From QHWT01 sp963755695 (GTDB taxonomy: Bacteria > Acidobacteriota > Vicinamibacteria > Vicinamibacterales > 2-12-FULL-66-21): 23,266 nucleotides of DNA. The stretch lies in the NCBI GenBank assembly GCA_963755695.1, contig CAVWLB010000007.1, forward strand, positions 1-23,266, given 5' to 3'. Below are positions 8,499 through 17,221 of this stretch, one piece after another. The notes beneath the pieces are model-generated. The model did not search any database, had not been told where the DNA came from, and was given only the letters and a program-made list of their open reading frames with translations. Within the stretch, counting starts at the first letter, position 1. Every line of letters starts with the position of its first letter. The position numbers were made by a program, and so were the translations under genes.

Positions 8499-9010
8499 GA
8501 GGTTCCGTCCTTACCGCCGATCGTGTACTCCCCGCTGACGACCTCGAACAGGCACAGGATGTTCCCATCCGGGTCGTAGAGGTAGGTGGTCTTGGTCGAG
8601 ACGCCGTCGAGCAGGTAGGGCACCGGGCCACCGAGAATCTCGATGCCGGCGTCGCGGAGCCTCGTGACGACCGCGTCGCTGTCCTTGATTGCGAATGGGA
8701 TCACCGCGGAGCCGGGCTCGGCCGGCGAGCGGCGGGGAGGCGGTGGGAGGTCGGGCTTCTGGTACTCGATCAGCTCGAGGTGGCTTCCGTCCGGGGCCTC
8801 GAGAAAGAGGGCTTGGATCTCGGCGCCGGGAAGGCCGACACACTGTTCGTGGTAGGCATGCCAGCGACGCTGCTCCGAGTCGCTCCAAGACGAGCCGGCG
8901 CCCTTCACCTCGACTGGGGTCATGCCCAAGAGCTCGCAATAAAAGTCTCGCGCGCGGTTCATGTCACTCACGGTCACAGCGACAACGTCAACTCCCTGTA
9001 CAAGTGCCAC
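8495..9010 (-). CDS. VOC-superfamily (glyoxalase/dioxygenase-like) protein
   Basis: A 171-residue protein with two vicinal-oxygen-chelate repeats. The first starts at GVDVVAVTVSDMNRARDFYCELLGM (residues 6-30) and ends near DGSHLELIEYQ. The second starts near AVIPFAIKDSDAVVTRLRDAGIEI and ends with YLYDPDGNILCLFEVV. Acidic residues at the ends of both repeats (E79 in HLELIEY and E in CLFEVV) are at usual metal-ligand positions, so a divalent metal is likely. Family members isomerise, open epoxides, cleave rings or race methylmalonyl-CoA. The GTG start at 9010 is one base after the TAG stop of the FAD enzyme. Its place between two redox enzymes suggests a step on a pathway intermediate, such as isomerisation or epimerisation; this is inference. 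Confidence 0.85.
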   Translation of the reverse strand: MALVQGVDVVAVTVSDMNRARDFYCELLGMTPVEVKGAGSSWSDSEQRRWHAYHEQCVGLPGAEIQALFLEAPDGSHLELIEYQKPDLPPPPRRSPAEPGSAVIPFAIKDSDAVVTRLRDAGIEILGGPVPYLLDGVSTKTTYLYDPDGNILCLFEVVSGEYTIGGKDGTS

Positions 9011-9011
9011 G

Positions 9012-10676
9012 CTATGCCTCCCTCAGGTCGTCGAGAATCACATGTGCGGTGTTGTGCCCGGGCAAGCCGGTGACGGCAGGGCCGGGGTGCATGCCGGCGC
9101 CGGTCAGGTAGAGGCCGGAGATCGGCGTGCGGTAGTCGGATAGCTCGGGCAGGGGTCGCAGGCCGAACATCTGGTGGGGCACGAAATCGACGTGGAACAT
9201 GTTCCCGTTGGGGTTGTCGGTGACCGTCTCGTAATCAACGGGAGTCCTGGCCGCCCAACCGATCACCGCGTCCTTGACGTTCGGAGCTGATCTGGCGTAC
9301 TCGTCCAACAGTCGCGTCGCCATCGTCTCTTTCGCAGCCTCGTCCCATTCGGCGCCGTTGGCGAGCTCGACGGGTGCCCATACGTGCAGGCCGAGCGTGT
9401 GCTTGCCGGGCGGCGCCATGGTCGGGTCGAGGGTGCTGGTGTGGGTGCACCAGCTCCAGCCGATCGATTCGGGGAGTTCGCAGCGGCGGATCGATGCCCA
9501 CATCGCGTCCGCGTGGTCGACGCTTGGACACATCATTCCGGCCGCGGTTCGGAACCCACGAGAGGTTCCGTCGTCACCAGAGTTGGAGAACACAGGCGCC
9601 TCCGAAAGGGCGTAGAAGACCTTGATCACGCCGGTGTTGTCCACCTGAATTGCCTGGACCCGTCGCCGGAATTCCGGATCGAGCGAATCTGGCGATACCA
9701 GCCGGCCGAAGACGCGTACGGGGGAGATGGCTGCAACGACCGCCTTTCGGGCGTAGATCGTTGCTCCGGTCGAACTCCGAACGCCGACCGCCCGACGCCC
9801 GTGGACGAGGATCTCCTCGACGTGCTGCTGGTAGACGATCGTGCCGCCGTAGTGTTCGACGGCCCGAGCCATCGACTCGGTGACGGCGCTCATGCCGCCG
9901 CGTGGTCGGGTTACTCCGCCGGCATGGCTCCACGGGAGTTCGACCATTCCCAGTGCCGACCCTGGCTCATCCAGGCTGGTCTTCGTTTGCATCGCGAAGA
10001 ACGCCATCAGGGAGCGCATTTCGGGCGAGTAGAACGCTTCGTCGATATACCGCCTTGCCGGCATGAGGGCGATTCGTGTCATTTCCGCGGCATCCGCCGA
10101 CGTCAGGAACTTGCGGGCTGCTACCAACGAGCGGATCGTGCGTGCGGTATGCGATGGGGTCTCGCTGAGGCTGCGCCGGAGCGTGCGCCGCGGTCTGGCA
10201 GTGGCACCCTTCGGGCGAGGCCGTCGCCCCGGGAGGATGCCGGGCCTCGTGTAGCTCTCAGCCAGTACCTCGTCAAGCCCGCCCCACAGCCGGTGATAGC
10301 GGCGATAGGCATCGGCGTCCTTCGGAGAGACGCGTGCGATGCTCTCGACGGTCTTCTCGACGCTTCGATAGATGAAGATGTGTTTCCCGTTGGGGAACGG
10401 CATGACGTAAAGCGGGTCGGACTCGATCACCTCGAGGCCATGCCGCGCGAGTTCGAGGTCCCGGTAGACAGGCTGGTCGGTGAAGCCGAGCAGCTCGGTG
10501 GCACCGCCGTTGAAGCGAAATCCGGGAGCTGACACGACCAACTCCTCGGTTGTGGCACATCCGCCGATGATCTCCCGGCGCTCGAGCACCGCGACCGATA
10601 GGCCTGCACGGGCCAGGTAGCCGGCGCAGGTAAGCCCGTTGTGCCCACCCCCGACCACGATCACGTCTACGTCCAT
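9012..10676 (-). CDS. FAD-dependent oxidoreductase, PYROXD2/phytoene-desaturase-like
   Basis: A 554-residue flavoprotein of the COG1233 group. The dinucleotide-binding motif VIVVGGGHNGLTCAGYLARAGLSVAVLERR lies at residues 5-34, with the ribose-binding glutamate E32, then GGCATTEELVVSAPGFRFNGG. A second conserved flavin-binding segment near the C-terminus reads GLYLTGAGMHPGPAVTGLPGHNTAHVILDD. This group includes carotenoid desaturases and isomerases and many uncharacterised soil-bacterial oxidases. Here there is no carotenoid gene nearby, so a role in oxidising the imported substrate (amine- or alcohol-oxidase type) is more likely; inference. I chose the ATG at 10676, which begins right at the flavin motif and lies one base after the upstream stop; an upstream in-frame ATG at 10715 would overlap that gene. 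No frameshift is seen. Confidence 0.88.
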   Translation of the reverse strand: MDVDVIVVGGGHNGLTCAGYLARAGLSVAVLERREIIGGCATTEELVVSAPGFRFNGGATELLGFTDQPVYRDLELARHGLEVIESDPLYVMPFPNGKHIFIYRSVEKTVESIARVSPKDADAYRRYHRLWGGLDEVLAESYTRPGILPGRRPRPKGATARPRRTLRRSLSETPSHTARTIRSLVAARKFLTSADAAEMTRIALMPARRYIDEAFYSPEMRSLMAFFAMQTKTSLDEPGSALGMVELPWSHAGGVTRPRGGMSAVTESMARAVEHYGGTIVYQQHVEEILVHGRRAVGVRSSTGATIYARKAVVAAISPVRVFGRLVSPDSLDPEFRRRVQAIQVDNTGVIKVFYALSEAPVFSNSGDDGTSRGFRTAAGMMCPSVDHADAMWASIRRCELPESIGWSWCTHTSTLDPTMAPPGKHTLGLHVWAPVELANGAEWDEAAKETMATRLLDEYARSAPNVKDAVIGWAARTPVDYETVTDNPNGNMFHVDFVPHQMFGLRPLPELSDYRTPISGLYLTGAGMHPGPAVTGLPGHNTAHVILDDLREA

Positions 10677-10677
10677 T

Positions 10678-11322
10678 TCACGAGTCCTCTCGAAGTGTCT
10701 GGACAACCTCGGCATGGCGCCGAGCTGCGAGCTCGAGCCCGATGCGGCGAACGAAGGCGACGACGTACGACGCGACGTTCGTGCCCCACGGGCCTTCCAG
10801 AATGGCTAGCCCGGGTTGGTCGACCGGGATTCGGGCTACCAGGGTGCGGCGCCCGTGCTCGGCCTGAAGCGCCTTGACGGCGGCCGCGGAAGCCGGATCG
10901 GCTGTCGCCACCACCAGCCGAGCATGCGGCCGATCGGGTGACGGGGCTTCGGCCGTCGGCGTTGGGGTGATGGCGATGACGGCGTCAGCGGTCGACCGGT
11001 TCAGCGCCGCACTCGCCGAGGCTCCGGAAGCGACGACGACCACGGCTTGTGCGCCAGCCTCGCGGGCGACTGCGATGGCGGCCTCGATGTCAGGAACTGC
11101 GTCGCCCGGCGCCGGCAGACCTTCGGACCCGCCGTGACCTCGAAGGTCGAACGCAATCACACTTGCCCCGTGCGCGGAGAGTTGCTCTGGTACGTCGCGC
11201 CAACCATCGAGATCCTCGCCCTGGTCGTGCACGAGCACGGCAAACAGTGCCGTCCCGGCGCAGTGTTCGCCGCGCAGCACCAGGCCGTCGACGCGGATCT
11301 CGATCGGTGTGCGCGCAGTCAC
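10678..11322 (-). CDS. Degenerate alpha/beta-hydrolase-like protein
   Basis: A 214-residue protein from the GTG at 11322, which overlaps the upstream ATPase stop as GTGA (11319-11322). An alpha/beta-hydrolase core is visible: strand plus loop LFAVLVHDQGEDLDGW (in place of the usual HGxG), then VIAFDLRGHGGSEG at residues 55-68, nucleophile elbow G100-A-S102-A-S104, and a possible acid D142 in VVATADPAS. The region where the catalytic histidine is expected reads GPWGT, with W179 where HG is usual. Without that histidine a normal hydrolase is doubtful. It may be a binding protein, use another base, or be inactive. Position directly after the ABC importer ATPases suggests it handles the imported compound. 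A longer open frame upstream of 11322 only repeats ATPase sequence out of frame. Confidence 0.7.
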   Translation of the reverse strand: MTARTPIEIRVDGLVLRGEHCAGTALFAVLVHDQGEDLDGWRDVPEQLSAHGASVIAFDLRGHGGSEGLPAPGDAVPDIEAAIAVAREAGAQAVVVVASGASASAALNRSTADAVIAITPTPTAEAPSPDRPHARLVVATADPASAAAVKALQAEHGRRTLVARIPVDQPGLAILEGPWGTNVASYVVAFVRRIGLELAARRHAEVVQTLREDS

Positions 11323-12308
11323 TCCGGCTGCCCATCCGGGAACGGGTTGAAGCATGCGGCGGAGTGTGTGGGGTCGGTCGATGTCGGAGCGAGCGCCGGC
11401 GCTTCCGCCCGGCAGCGGTCCAACACGTTCGGGCATCTCGAGGAGAAATGGCAGCCTGGGGGAGGGTTGATCGGGCTCGGGATGTCGCCCTGGAGCACGA
11501 TGCGCCGGGCGCGGTTTCCCCGGCGCCAACCCGGCATGGCCGAGAGTAGGGCGACCGTGTAGGGGTGACGAGGATGCTTGAAGATCGATCCGGTATCGGC
11601 GAGTTCAACGATCCTTCCCAGATACATGACGGCGATCTGGTCGGCGATGTGGCGGACGACCGACAGGTCGTGTGTGATGAACAGATATGTCAGACCGAGC
11701 TGGTCGGAGAGATGGGTCAGGAGGTTCAGAATCTGGCTCTGGACCGAGACGTCGAGTGCAGACACCGGCTCGTCCAAGACGATCAGCTCAGGGTTCGCGG
11801 CGAGCGCTCGGGCAAGCGCCACGCGCTGGCGCTGACCGCCACTCAACATGTGCGGATAGCGATCGGTCGTCGCGTGCCCGAGGCCGACCATGTCGAGGAG
11901 CTCTCCGGTGCGTTGCTTGCGCTGGGATCGGTCGCTGTCGCCCAAGCCTTCCGCCACGATCGCCCCAATCCGCATCCGCGGGTTGAGTGAGGAATATGGA
12001 TCCTGGAATACGATCTGCACGCGCCGTCGGAGCCGATGGAGTGTTTGTCCGCGAGCAGCGAGCAGGTCCTGGCCGTCGAAGGCAATGCTGCCTTCGGTGG
12101 GCTCGATCAGCCGTACCAGCAGCTGGCCGAGCGTGCTCTTGCCGCTGCCAGTTTCGCCGACCAGTCCCAGCGTTCCACCGCGTGGGATGTCCAGGTCGAC
12201 GTCGTCCACCGCCGTAAGCCACGCCCGGGGGCGGCCGAACAGGTCTGCTCCAAGGGGGAACCGCTTGGTCAGGCCTCGGGCGGTGAGAAGCGGCGTGGCC
12301 GGGCTCAG
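11319..12308 (-). CDS. dppF: Peptide/opine-type ABC importer ATPase (OppF/DppF-like)
   Basis: The second ATPase of the importer. Walker A is GETGSGKST, the Q-loop is QIVFQDPYSSLNP, the signature is LSGGQRQR, Walker B is LIVLDEPVSALD, and the switch histidine is in ITHDLSVV. The C-terminal extension CHFSSRCPNVLDRC is typical of oligopeptide-family ATPases. The earliest GTG in frame (12209) would delete the first strand of the nucleotide-binding domain. The frame upstream reads SPATPLLTARGLTKRFPLGADLFGRP, exactly the missing family N-terminus, but contains no ATG, GTG or TTG. A CTG at 12308-12306 overlaps the upstream stop as CTGA, parallel to the ATGA, GTGA and TTGA junctions of its neighbours. 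From that start it has 329 residues, the usual length. A lost ATG through an indel is the alternative. Confidence 0.88.
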   Translation of the reverse strand: MSPATPLLTARGLTKRFPLGADLFGRPRAWLTAVDDVDLDIPRGGTLGLVGETGSGKSTLGQLLVRLIEPTEGSIAFDGQDLLAARGQTLHRLRRRVQIVFQDPYSSLNPRMRIGAIVAEGLGDSDRSQRKQRTGELLDMVGLGHATTDRYPHMLSGGQRQRVALARALAANPELIVLDEPVSALDVSVQSQILNLLTHLSDQLGLTYLFITHDLSVVRHIADQIAVMYLGRIVELADTGSIFKHPRHPYTVALLSAMPGWRRGNRARRIVLQGDIPSPINPPPGCHFSSRCPNVLDRCRAEAPALAPTSTDPTHSAACFNPFPDGQPE

Positions 12309-13266
12309 AGCGGAGTGGGATTGAAGCAGCGGAGACGGTGCTCACGATCCTCGGTCAGGGGTGGGTGCTGGTCGCGGCAGACCTGAAGGACATTGGGGCA
12401 GCGGTCGGCAAATCGGCAGCCGGACGGCATCTCGTGCAGGCCGGGGACGCGCCCCGGGATGACGTAGAGGCCTCCGCGCGTGGCGCTGCCGGGTCGGCTG
12501 CGAAGGAGGCCCTGCGTGTAGGGATGCAGGGGGTTGTCGAACAGTTCGTCGACCGGCGCTGATTCGACAATCTCTCCGGCGTACATGACGGCTACCTGAT
12601 TCGCGATATCGCCGATCACCTCGAGATCGTGTGAGATCAGGAGGACGCTCATCTCCCGTTCGCTCCGCAGCCGGTCGATCAGCTCCAGCACTTGGGCTTG
12701 GACGGTCACGTCCAGAGCGGTGGTCGGCTCGTCGGCGATCAGTAGCCGGGGGGAGTTGGCGAGTGCGAGCGCGATCATGACTCGCTGGCGCATGCCGCCG
12801 GAGAGCTCGTGTGGGTGGGAGTCCAGGCGCCGGCGTGGCTCGGGAATGCCGACCTGGTCGAGCAGGTCGGTCGCCAGGTCGGCGGCGTCGGATTTCGAGA
12901 GGTGTTGGTGCGCGCGGATGCCTGCTACCAGCTGGGAGCCGACGGTGAACACGGGTCGAACTGGTCATCGGCTCCTGGAACACCATCGCCACACGCCCTC
13001 CGCGCAGCTCGCGGAGCGGCCGGCCTTTCAGGGTCAGGATGTCGTCGCCGGCGAGCAACGCGGCGCCGCTGATGACCGCTCCTGGTGGTGTCAGCTGGAG
13101 CAGGGCGAGAGCGGTCATCGTCTTGCCGCAGCCGCTCTCTCCGACCACGCCAACGACCTCGTTTTGCGGTACGTCGAAGGACACGCTTCTCGATGGCGCG
13201 GAGAGTGCCGCCCGGGCTGGGAAGCTCGACGCTCAGGTCGGACACCTCGAGGAGAGCGGGGGTCAA
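12305..13266 (-). CDS. dppD: Peptide/opine-type ABC importer ATPase (OppD/DppD-like), two frameshift sites
   Basis: The first ATPase of the importer, about 320 residues when reconstructed. It begins TTG-ACC (LTPALLEVSDLSVELPSPGGTLRAIE), with TTG at 13266 overlapping the permease stop as TTGA. A frame change near 13183 leads to SFDVPQNEVVGVVGESGCGKTMTALALLQL (Walker A GESGCGKT). A second near 12955-12965 occurs inside MVFQEPMTSxxxPVFTVGSQL. The rest is intact: signature LSGGMRQR, Walker B LLIADEPTTALD, switch SHDLEVIGD, and C-terminal CRFADRCPNVLQVC. Around the second break the bases fit loss of one T from TTT and one G from GG, as expected for sequencing indels in short homopolymers. It pairs with the downstream ATPase to power the importer. 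Family assignment is secure. Confidence 0.88.
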
Positions 13267-14165
13267 AGCCGACCTCGCATTCGAGGATCGAGTATGTCGC
13301 GAAGGCCGTCGCCGAGTGCGTTCAGGCCGACAACGAGCGTCGCGAGCACCGCGGCGGGCAGCAGGACGACCCAGCTGGAGATCGTCCAATAGGTTTGACC
13401 GTCGGCAATCATGGCGCCAAGGCTCGGGGTGGGGAGTTGGATACCCACCCCGATGAAGGACAGGCCTGCCTCGGCGATGACTGCAATCGCGAGATAGTAG
13501 CTGGTGAGCACGATCGTCGGAGCGAGGACGTTCGGGATCAAGTGTCGACGAATGATCCGCCGCGGTGGGACGCCCAGAGCTCGGGACGCCTTGACGAAAT
13601 CACGCTCTCTGAGCGTGATCGCCTCGCCCCGCAGGATTCGGGCGAAGCCTGCCCAGTTGATGCATGCGATCGCAAGCACGACGATCCAGATCCCCGGAGC
13701 GAACACTCCGGCGAGAACCACCGCGAGCAGGATCACGGGGAAGCCCCAGGTGACGTCGACCACCGCCGACGCGAACTGGTCGTACTTGCCTCCGAAGTAG
13801 CCGGCTGATAGCCCGATCGTCCCGCCGACAAGGATCGAAAATGCGGTCACCGAGACGCTAACACCCAGCGAGACCGCGCAACCGGCGATCAGGCGCCAGA
13901 GCATGCTGCGACCGAGCTCATCGGTTCCCAGGGCGCCGTTGCTGCCCGGAGCCGACAACGCCGCGGAGAGGTTCTGATCGAGGTAGAGATGATGGAGCGA
14001 CGGCACGAGCAATATGATCAGGCCAACGACGCCAAGTATCACGTATGCCGATGTGATCGCTGCGCCGATGATGAACAGCCGGCTTCGCCGGGCCCGCGCC
14101 CAAAACCGGTCGGTGGGAGGCGCCGCAACATCCGGAAGCGGCTTCGAGAGGGCTTGGGAGCTCAT
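13263..14165 (-). CDS. dppC: Peptide/opine-type ABC importer permease (OppC/DppC-like)
   Basis: A 300-residue inner-membrane permease. After a cytosolic N-terminus (MSSQALSKPLPDVAAPPTDRFWARARRSR) comes the first membrane segment LFIIGAAITSAYVILGVVGLIILLV. Then follow the extracytoplasmic GTDELGRSMLWRLIAGCAVSLGVSVSV segment and the family EAA loop, here EAITLRERDFVKASRALGVPPRRIIRRHLIPNVLAP, which docks on the ATPases. The end, LNALGDGLRDILDPRMRGRL, is the classic DppC C-terminus. The ATG at 14165 overlaps the DppB stop as ATGA, and its own stop is coupled to DppD. In the raw frame it appears joined to DppB because an extra base near 14310 removes the DppB stop; they are two genes. Confidence 0.92.
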   Translation of the reverse strand: MSSQALSKPLPDVAAPPTDRFWARARRSRLFIIGAAITSAYVILGVVGLIILLVPSLHHLYLDQNLSAALSAPGSNGALGTDELGRSMLWRLIAGCAVSLGVSVSVTAFSILVGGTIGLSAGYFGGKYDQFASAVVDVTWGFPVILLAVVLAGVFAPGIWIVVLAIACINWAGFARILRGEAITLRERDFVKASRALGVPPRRIIRRHLIPNVLAPTIVLTSYYLAIAVIAEAGLSFIGVGIQLPTPSLGAMIADGQTYWTISSWVVLLPAAVLATLVVGLNALGDGLRDILDPRMRGRL

Positions 14166-15098
14166 CCCCCACTCCTGACACTTGCGCGAACGCGCGGATC
14201 CGCGAGGGCATAGCCGACGTTCGCTGCGAAGTTTGCAATCACGACACAGGTAGTGAGAAGGAGTGACAGATAGAGGGCGACCGGGTAGTCGCGATTGAGC
14301 ACTGAGGTCGACAAGCTGTTGCCCGAGACCGGGCCAGCGAAACACCAGCTCGACGATGGCTGTGTAGCCCACGAGCGAGCCGATCTGCAGAGCAGAGAGC
14401 GTTATGATCGGGATCAACGCGTTGCGGAGAGCATGGCGCCATAGCACCGATCGCTCGGGAATACCGGATGCCCGCAAGGTACGCACGTAGTCCTGTGAGA
14501 GCTGGTCGATCACCGTTGAGCGTACGAGTCGTAGTGCCACACTGATGCCTTCAGCCGAAAGCGCGATCGCTGGCAAGATGATGCTAGTCGGCTGGGTGTC
14601 GCCCGACAGGGGTAGCCAGCCGAGCTCGACCGCAAAGATCCGGGTCAGGATCAGGGCCAGGACGAAGTTCGGCACTCCCATCCCAAGGTTCGCGAACCCC
14701 AAGGCGGTGTTGTCCAGCCACGAGTCGCGGTGCGCAGCGATGTAGACGCCTAGTGGAATCGAGATCCCGTACGTCAAGATTGTCGCAGCGAGGATCAGCT
14801 TGAGGCTGTTCAGTCCGTACTCACGCACGATCTCTGGGATCGACTGGCCGGTCTTGATGGATTGGCCAAAGTTACCCTCGAACAGATCGCGGATGAAGTA
14901 CCAGTACTGGAGTGGAATCGGATCGTGCAGGTGAAACTGGTTGATCAGCGCGTTCTTCGCCTCCGGGGACGCGAGCGGGTTGAAAAGCGCGTCCTCCGGC
15001 GTGCCAGGCGACACGCGAAGCGCTAGGAAGATCACGATCGAGGCGACAAACAGCACGACCAGCGTGTACATCGCTCGTCGGATGATGTACGTGCCCAT
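14162..15098 (-). CDS. dppB: Peptide/opine-type ABC importer permease (OppB/DppB-like), one frameshift
   Basis: About 311 residues. It starts MGTYIIRRAMYTLVVLFVASIVIFLALRVSPGTPEDAL, the standard DppB N-terminus, with FGQSIKTGQSIPEIV in the periplasmic loop and the EAA loop DYVRTLRASGIPERSVLWRHALRNALIPI. The given frame goes wrong after RWPGLGQQLVD near 14310. One base less gives SVLNRDYPVALYLSLLLTTCVVIANFAANVGYALADPRVRASVRSGG and a stop at 14162-14164, the expected C-terminal membrane segment and DPRVR motif. With one base removed, the span is exactly divisible by three. A TGAGG ribosome site lies upstream of the ATG. It forms the translocation channel with DppC. Confidence 0.92.
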
Positions 15099-15122
15099 AT
15101 ACGCCTCAGGCTTTGGTTGATG

Positions 15123-16791
15123 TCAGCTGTTGGCGATGTACACGTCTTGGTAGAATGGATACAGGTTAGGCTGAGTCGGCAGCCAGCCGTGCACCGTCTT
15201 GTAGTGCGCCCAGAGATTCGACGGCGTCACGATCGGGATGAACGGGAGCTGATCCGCGAATACCGTCTGCGCCTGCTGCGAGGCTGCAGCCAGGGCGTCT
15301 TCGTCCTTCGCCGACTGCCACGCATTGTACGCGGCGTCGAGTTCCGGGATGTTGATGTACGTGAAGTTGCAGCAGCTCGGAGGAACGAACGCCGAGCCCG
15401 ACCAAAGCAGCGAGGCGTCAAAGAGATACGGCCAGAGGTCGTGGACGATGTACGCGTCGGACTTCGCCGACCACCTCATAGTAGTCGGCGCCGTGAACGG
15501 TGCAGCTTCATGGTCACGCCGACGTCCGCAAGCATCGCTTGCATCGACTGAGCGATCGTCTGCTCCGTCTTCTCCGTCTCCATGATCGACGTGAAGGTGA
15601 TGTTCGGGTGCCCGGCGGCCTTCAGCATGCTCTTGGCCTTCTCGGGGTCGTACGGATGCGGCGTCCTTGACCGGTCCTACATACCAGGGGAACGCCGGAG
15701 GAACGAGCGTGTAGGCGGGGACTGCCTTGCCGAAGAAGATCGTCTTGCAGATCGCGTCGCGGTCGATCGCCATCGAAATCGCTTGCCGACCTCCGGCTTA
15801 TCGAAACCCTGCGCCTGTGTTCGTTGAAGTTGAGGCCGAGCTGATACATACCCCACTCCTGGAACTCGACCGTCGCGATGTCTGCGTTCTGCTGGAGCGT
15901 CGAGAAGTCCTGCGGCGGCAGGCCGAGCAGAGCGTCGACGTTCTTGGAGAGCAACTCCTGCGCCCGACTGGCGGGTTCGGCGAGGACCACGAACTGGATC
16001 CCGTCGAGGTACGCCGGGCCCTTGTTGGAGAAGAAGTCGCGCTTGCCCGCGCCCGGGTAGTCGGGCCACTTCTTGTAGGTCGAGTGGCTTCCCGGAACGA
16101 GCTCCACGAGCTGTGAACGGCCCGCTGCCGTCGCTCGCCCTTGGTGCCGTACGCCGACTCCGAGCTTCTTGCGCTCGGCAGGGTTGAAGATCGCCGAGTA
16201 GCCGGTGTTCAGCACGAACGGTAGGTCTGCGTATGGGTGCTGAAGGGTGATGATGACCGTCGTCGAGTCGGGGCGGTGATGGACTTGGCCGGCACCCAGA
16301 ACCCAGCGTTGACTCCCTGCTTTGAGATAATCGTGAGCGCCTGGGCGACGGCGTTGGCGTCGCAGGCGGCACCGCTGTGGAACTTGAGCCCTGGGCGTAG
16401 GTGGAACGTCCACGTGAGGCCATCCGCTGAAGTCTCCCAGCTGTCGGCCATCAGAGGGATGAATTTGCCATCGGCGTCGGCGGTGACCAGCGTCTCGTGG
16501 GTGACCGGGAACAGACCGGCGTCCCACCAGGTGGTGCCCACTGGATCGATCGGCGACACGTCGCGGTTGTACCCCTCGCGGAGCGTTCCCGCCCTTCACC
16601 GGGGTGCCGGATGTTGCCGCGCTGCTCGATGAGCTAGATGAGCTCGATCCGCCGCACGCCGCAAGCAGCCACGCTGCGCCGGTGGCGCCGATGCCTATCT
16701 GCCCGGCGCGCCGAAAGAAATCCCGTCGCGAAATCTGACGTCGGGAGTATTGGTCGATCAGGTCGTCGATCGTGCGATCAAGATCCCTCAT
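15123..16791 (-). CDS. dppA: Family-5 solute-binding lipoprotein of the importer, many frameshifts
   Basis: This is the binding protein expected to capture the substrate outside the membrane. The N-terminus MRDLDRTIDDLIDQYSRRQISRRDFFRRAG has a Tat-type SRRDFF motif, followed by a hydrophobic stretch, the lipobox LAAC and a run of nine serines. Family-5 features are seen in pieces: SPIDPVGTTWWDAGLFPVTHETLVTADADGKFIPLMADSWE, LTWTFHLRPGLKFHSG, HPYADLPFVLNTGYSAIFNP, VGKAISMAIDRDAICKTIFFG and a C-terminus PNLYPFYQDVYIANS. Continuous reading needs at least six frame changes, near 16600, 16260, 16130, 15785-15810, 15660 and 15490-15510. Coding potential never drops, so indel error is more likely than decay. 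An AGAGGAAG ribosome site precedes the ATG. Family-5 proteins bind peptides, opines, nickel chelates, sugars or glutathione, so the ligand is open. Confidence 0.85.
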
Positions 16792-16824
16792 CGTGGCTTC
16801 CTCTCTGAGTCGTGGATTGGGCCG

Positions 16825-17204
16825 CTAGAAAGGCAGCGGATCAGGGGAGTCGGCGTGAAATGCCTTACGCAGCGTTTCGTGCACAGTCCATGTGGCCTCG
16901 TGCCCGCGGCCGAAGAAGGCAAGAACGCCCGGCTCGAGCTCGACCGTGTCACCGGTGTCGAGCTCCACGGTGGCACGCCCCGCGACAACGACCAGGGTCT
17001 CGTCGTAGCTGAACACCCATTTGAACGTCCCTGGGGTGCATTGCCAGACCCCACGAACGATCCGAGAGTCGTCCGATCGGCTGATTACCGCGCCGCCGGG
17101 CGTCGGGTCTCCTGAGATCACCCACTCGGCGGGGAGCGGCCACGAGTCGCAGCTCGCGTCGAGGAGATCGTGGTCTCTGCGTGCGGCTGTGCGTAGGTGG
17201 ACAT
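16825..17204 (-). CDS. Cupin-domain protein (DUF861/EutQ-like), probable frameshift near the N-terminus
   Basis: About 125 residues. The cupin core is clear: PAEWVISGDPTPGGAVISRSDDSRIVRGVWQCTPGTFKWVFSYDETLVVVAGRATVELDTGDTVELEPGVLAFFGRGHEATWTVHETLRKAF. It matches the DUF861 pattern GxW(E/Q)CTPGxFxW - DE - G - G - GHxATWxVxExLRK. The conserved strand residues suggest a small-molecule binder or isomerase/lyase; metal ligands are fewer than in classic cupins. The best start is the ATG at 17204, with GGAAGGGAG about 7 bases upstream (MSTYAQPHAETTISS). That frame stops after about 28 codons, while the cupin core lies in another frame from about 17150, so one indel lies near 17130-17170. The longer open frame from 17280 would overlap the MBL gene and looks artificial. 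Confidence 0.75.
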
Positions 17205-17221
17205 GAGGGTCTCCCTTCCTT

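Noticed and set aside
9384..10532. A 382-codon plus-strand open frame
   Set aside because: Antisense to the well-supported FAD oxidoreductase; no family features.
11322..11529. N-terminal extension of the alpha/beta-hydrolase-like protein
   Set aside because: This stretch is the ATPase C-terminus read in another frame. The GTG at 11322 in a GTGA overlap is the natural start.
12720..13808. A 362-codon plus-strand open frame opposite the importer genes
   Set aside because: Hydrophilic, low-complexity product antisense to DppD and DppC, both of which have clear family motifs.
13263..15098. A single 611-residue double permease
   Set aside because: The apparent fusion comes from one extra base near 14310. 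Correcting it gives the normal DppB C-terminus and an ATGA overlap with DppC at 14162-14165.
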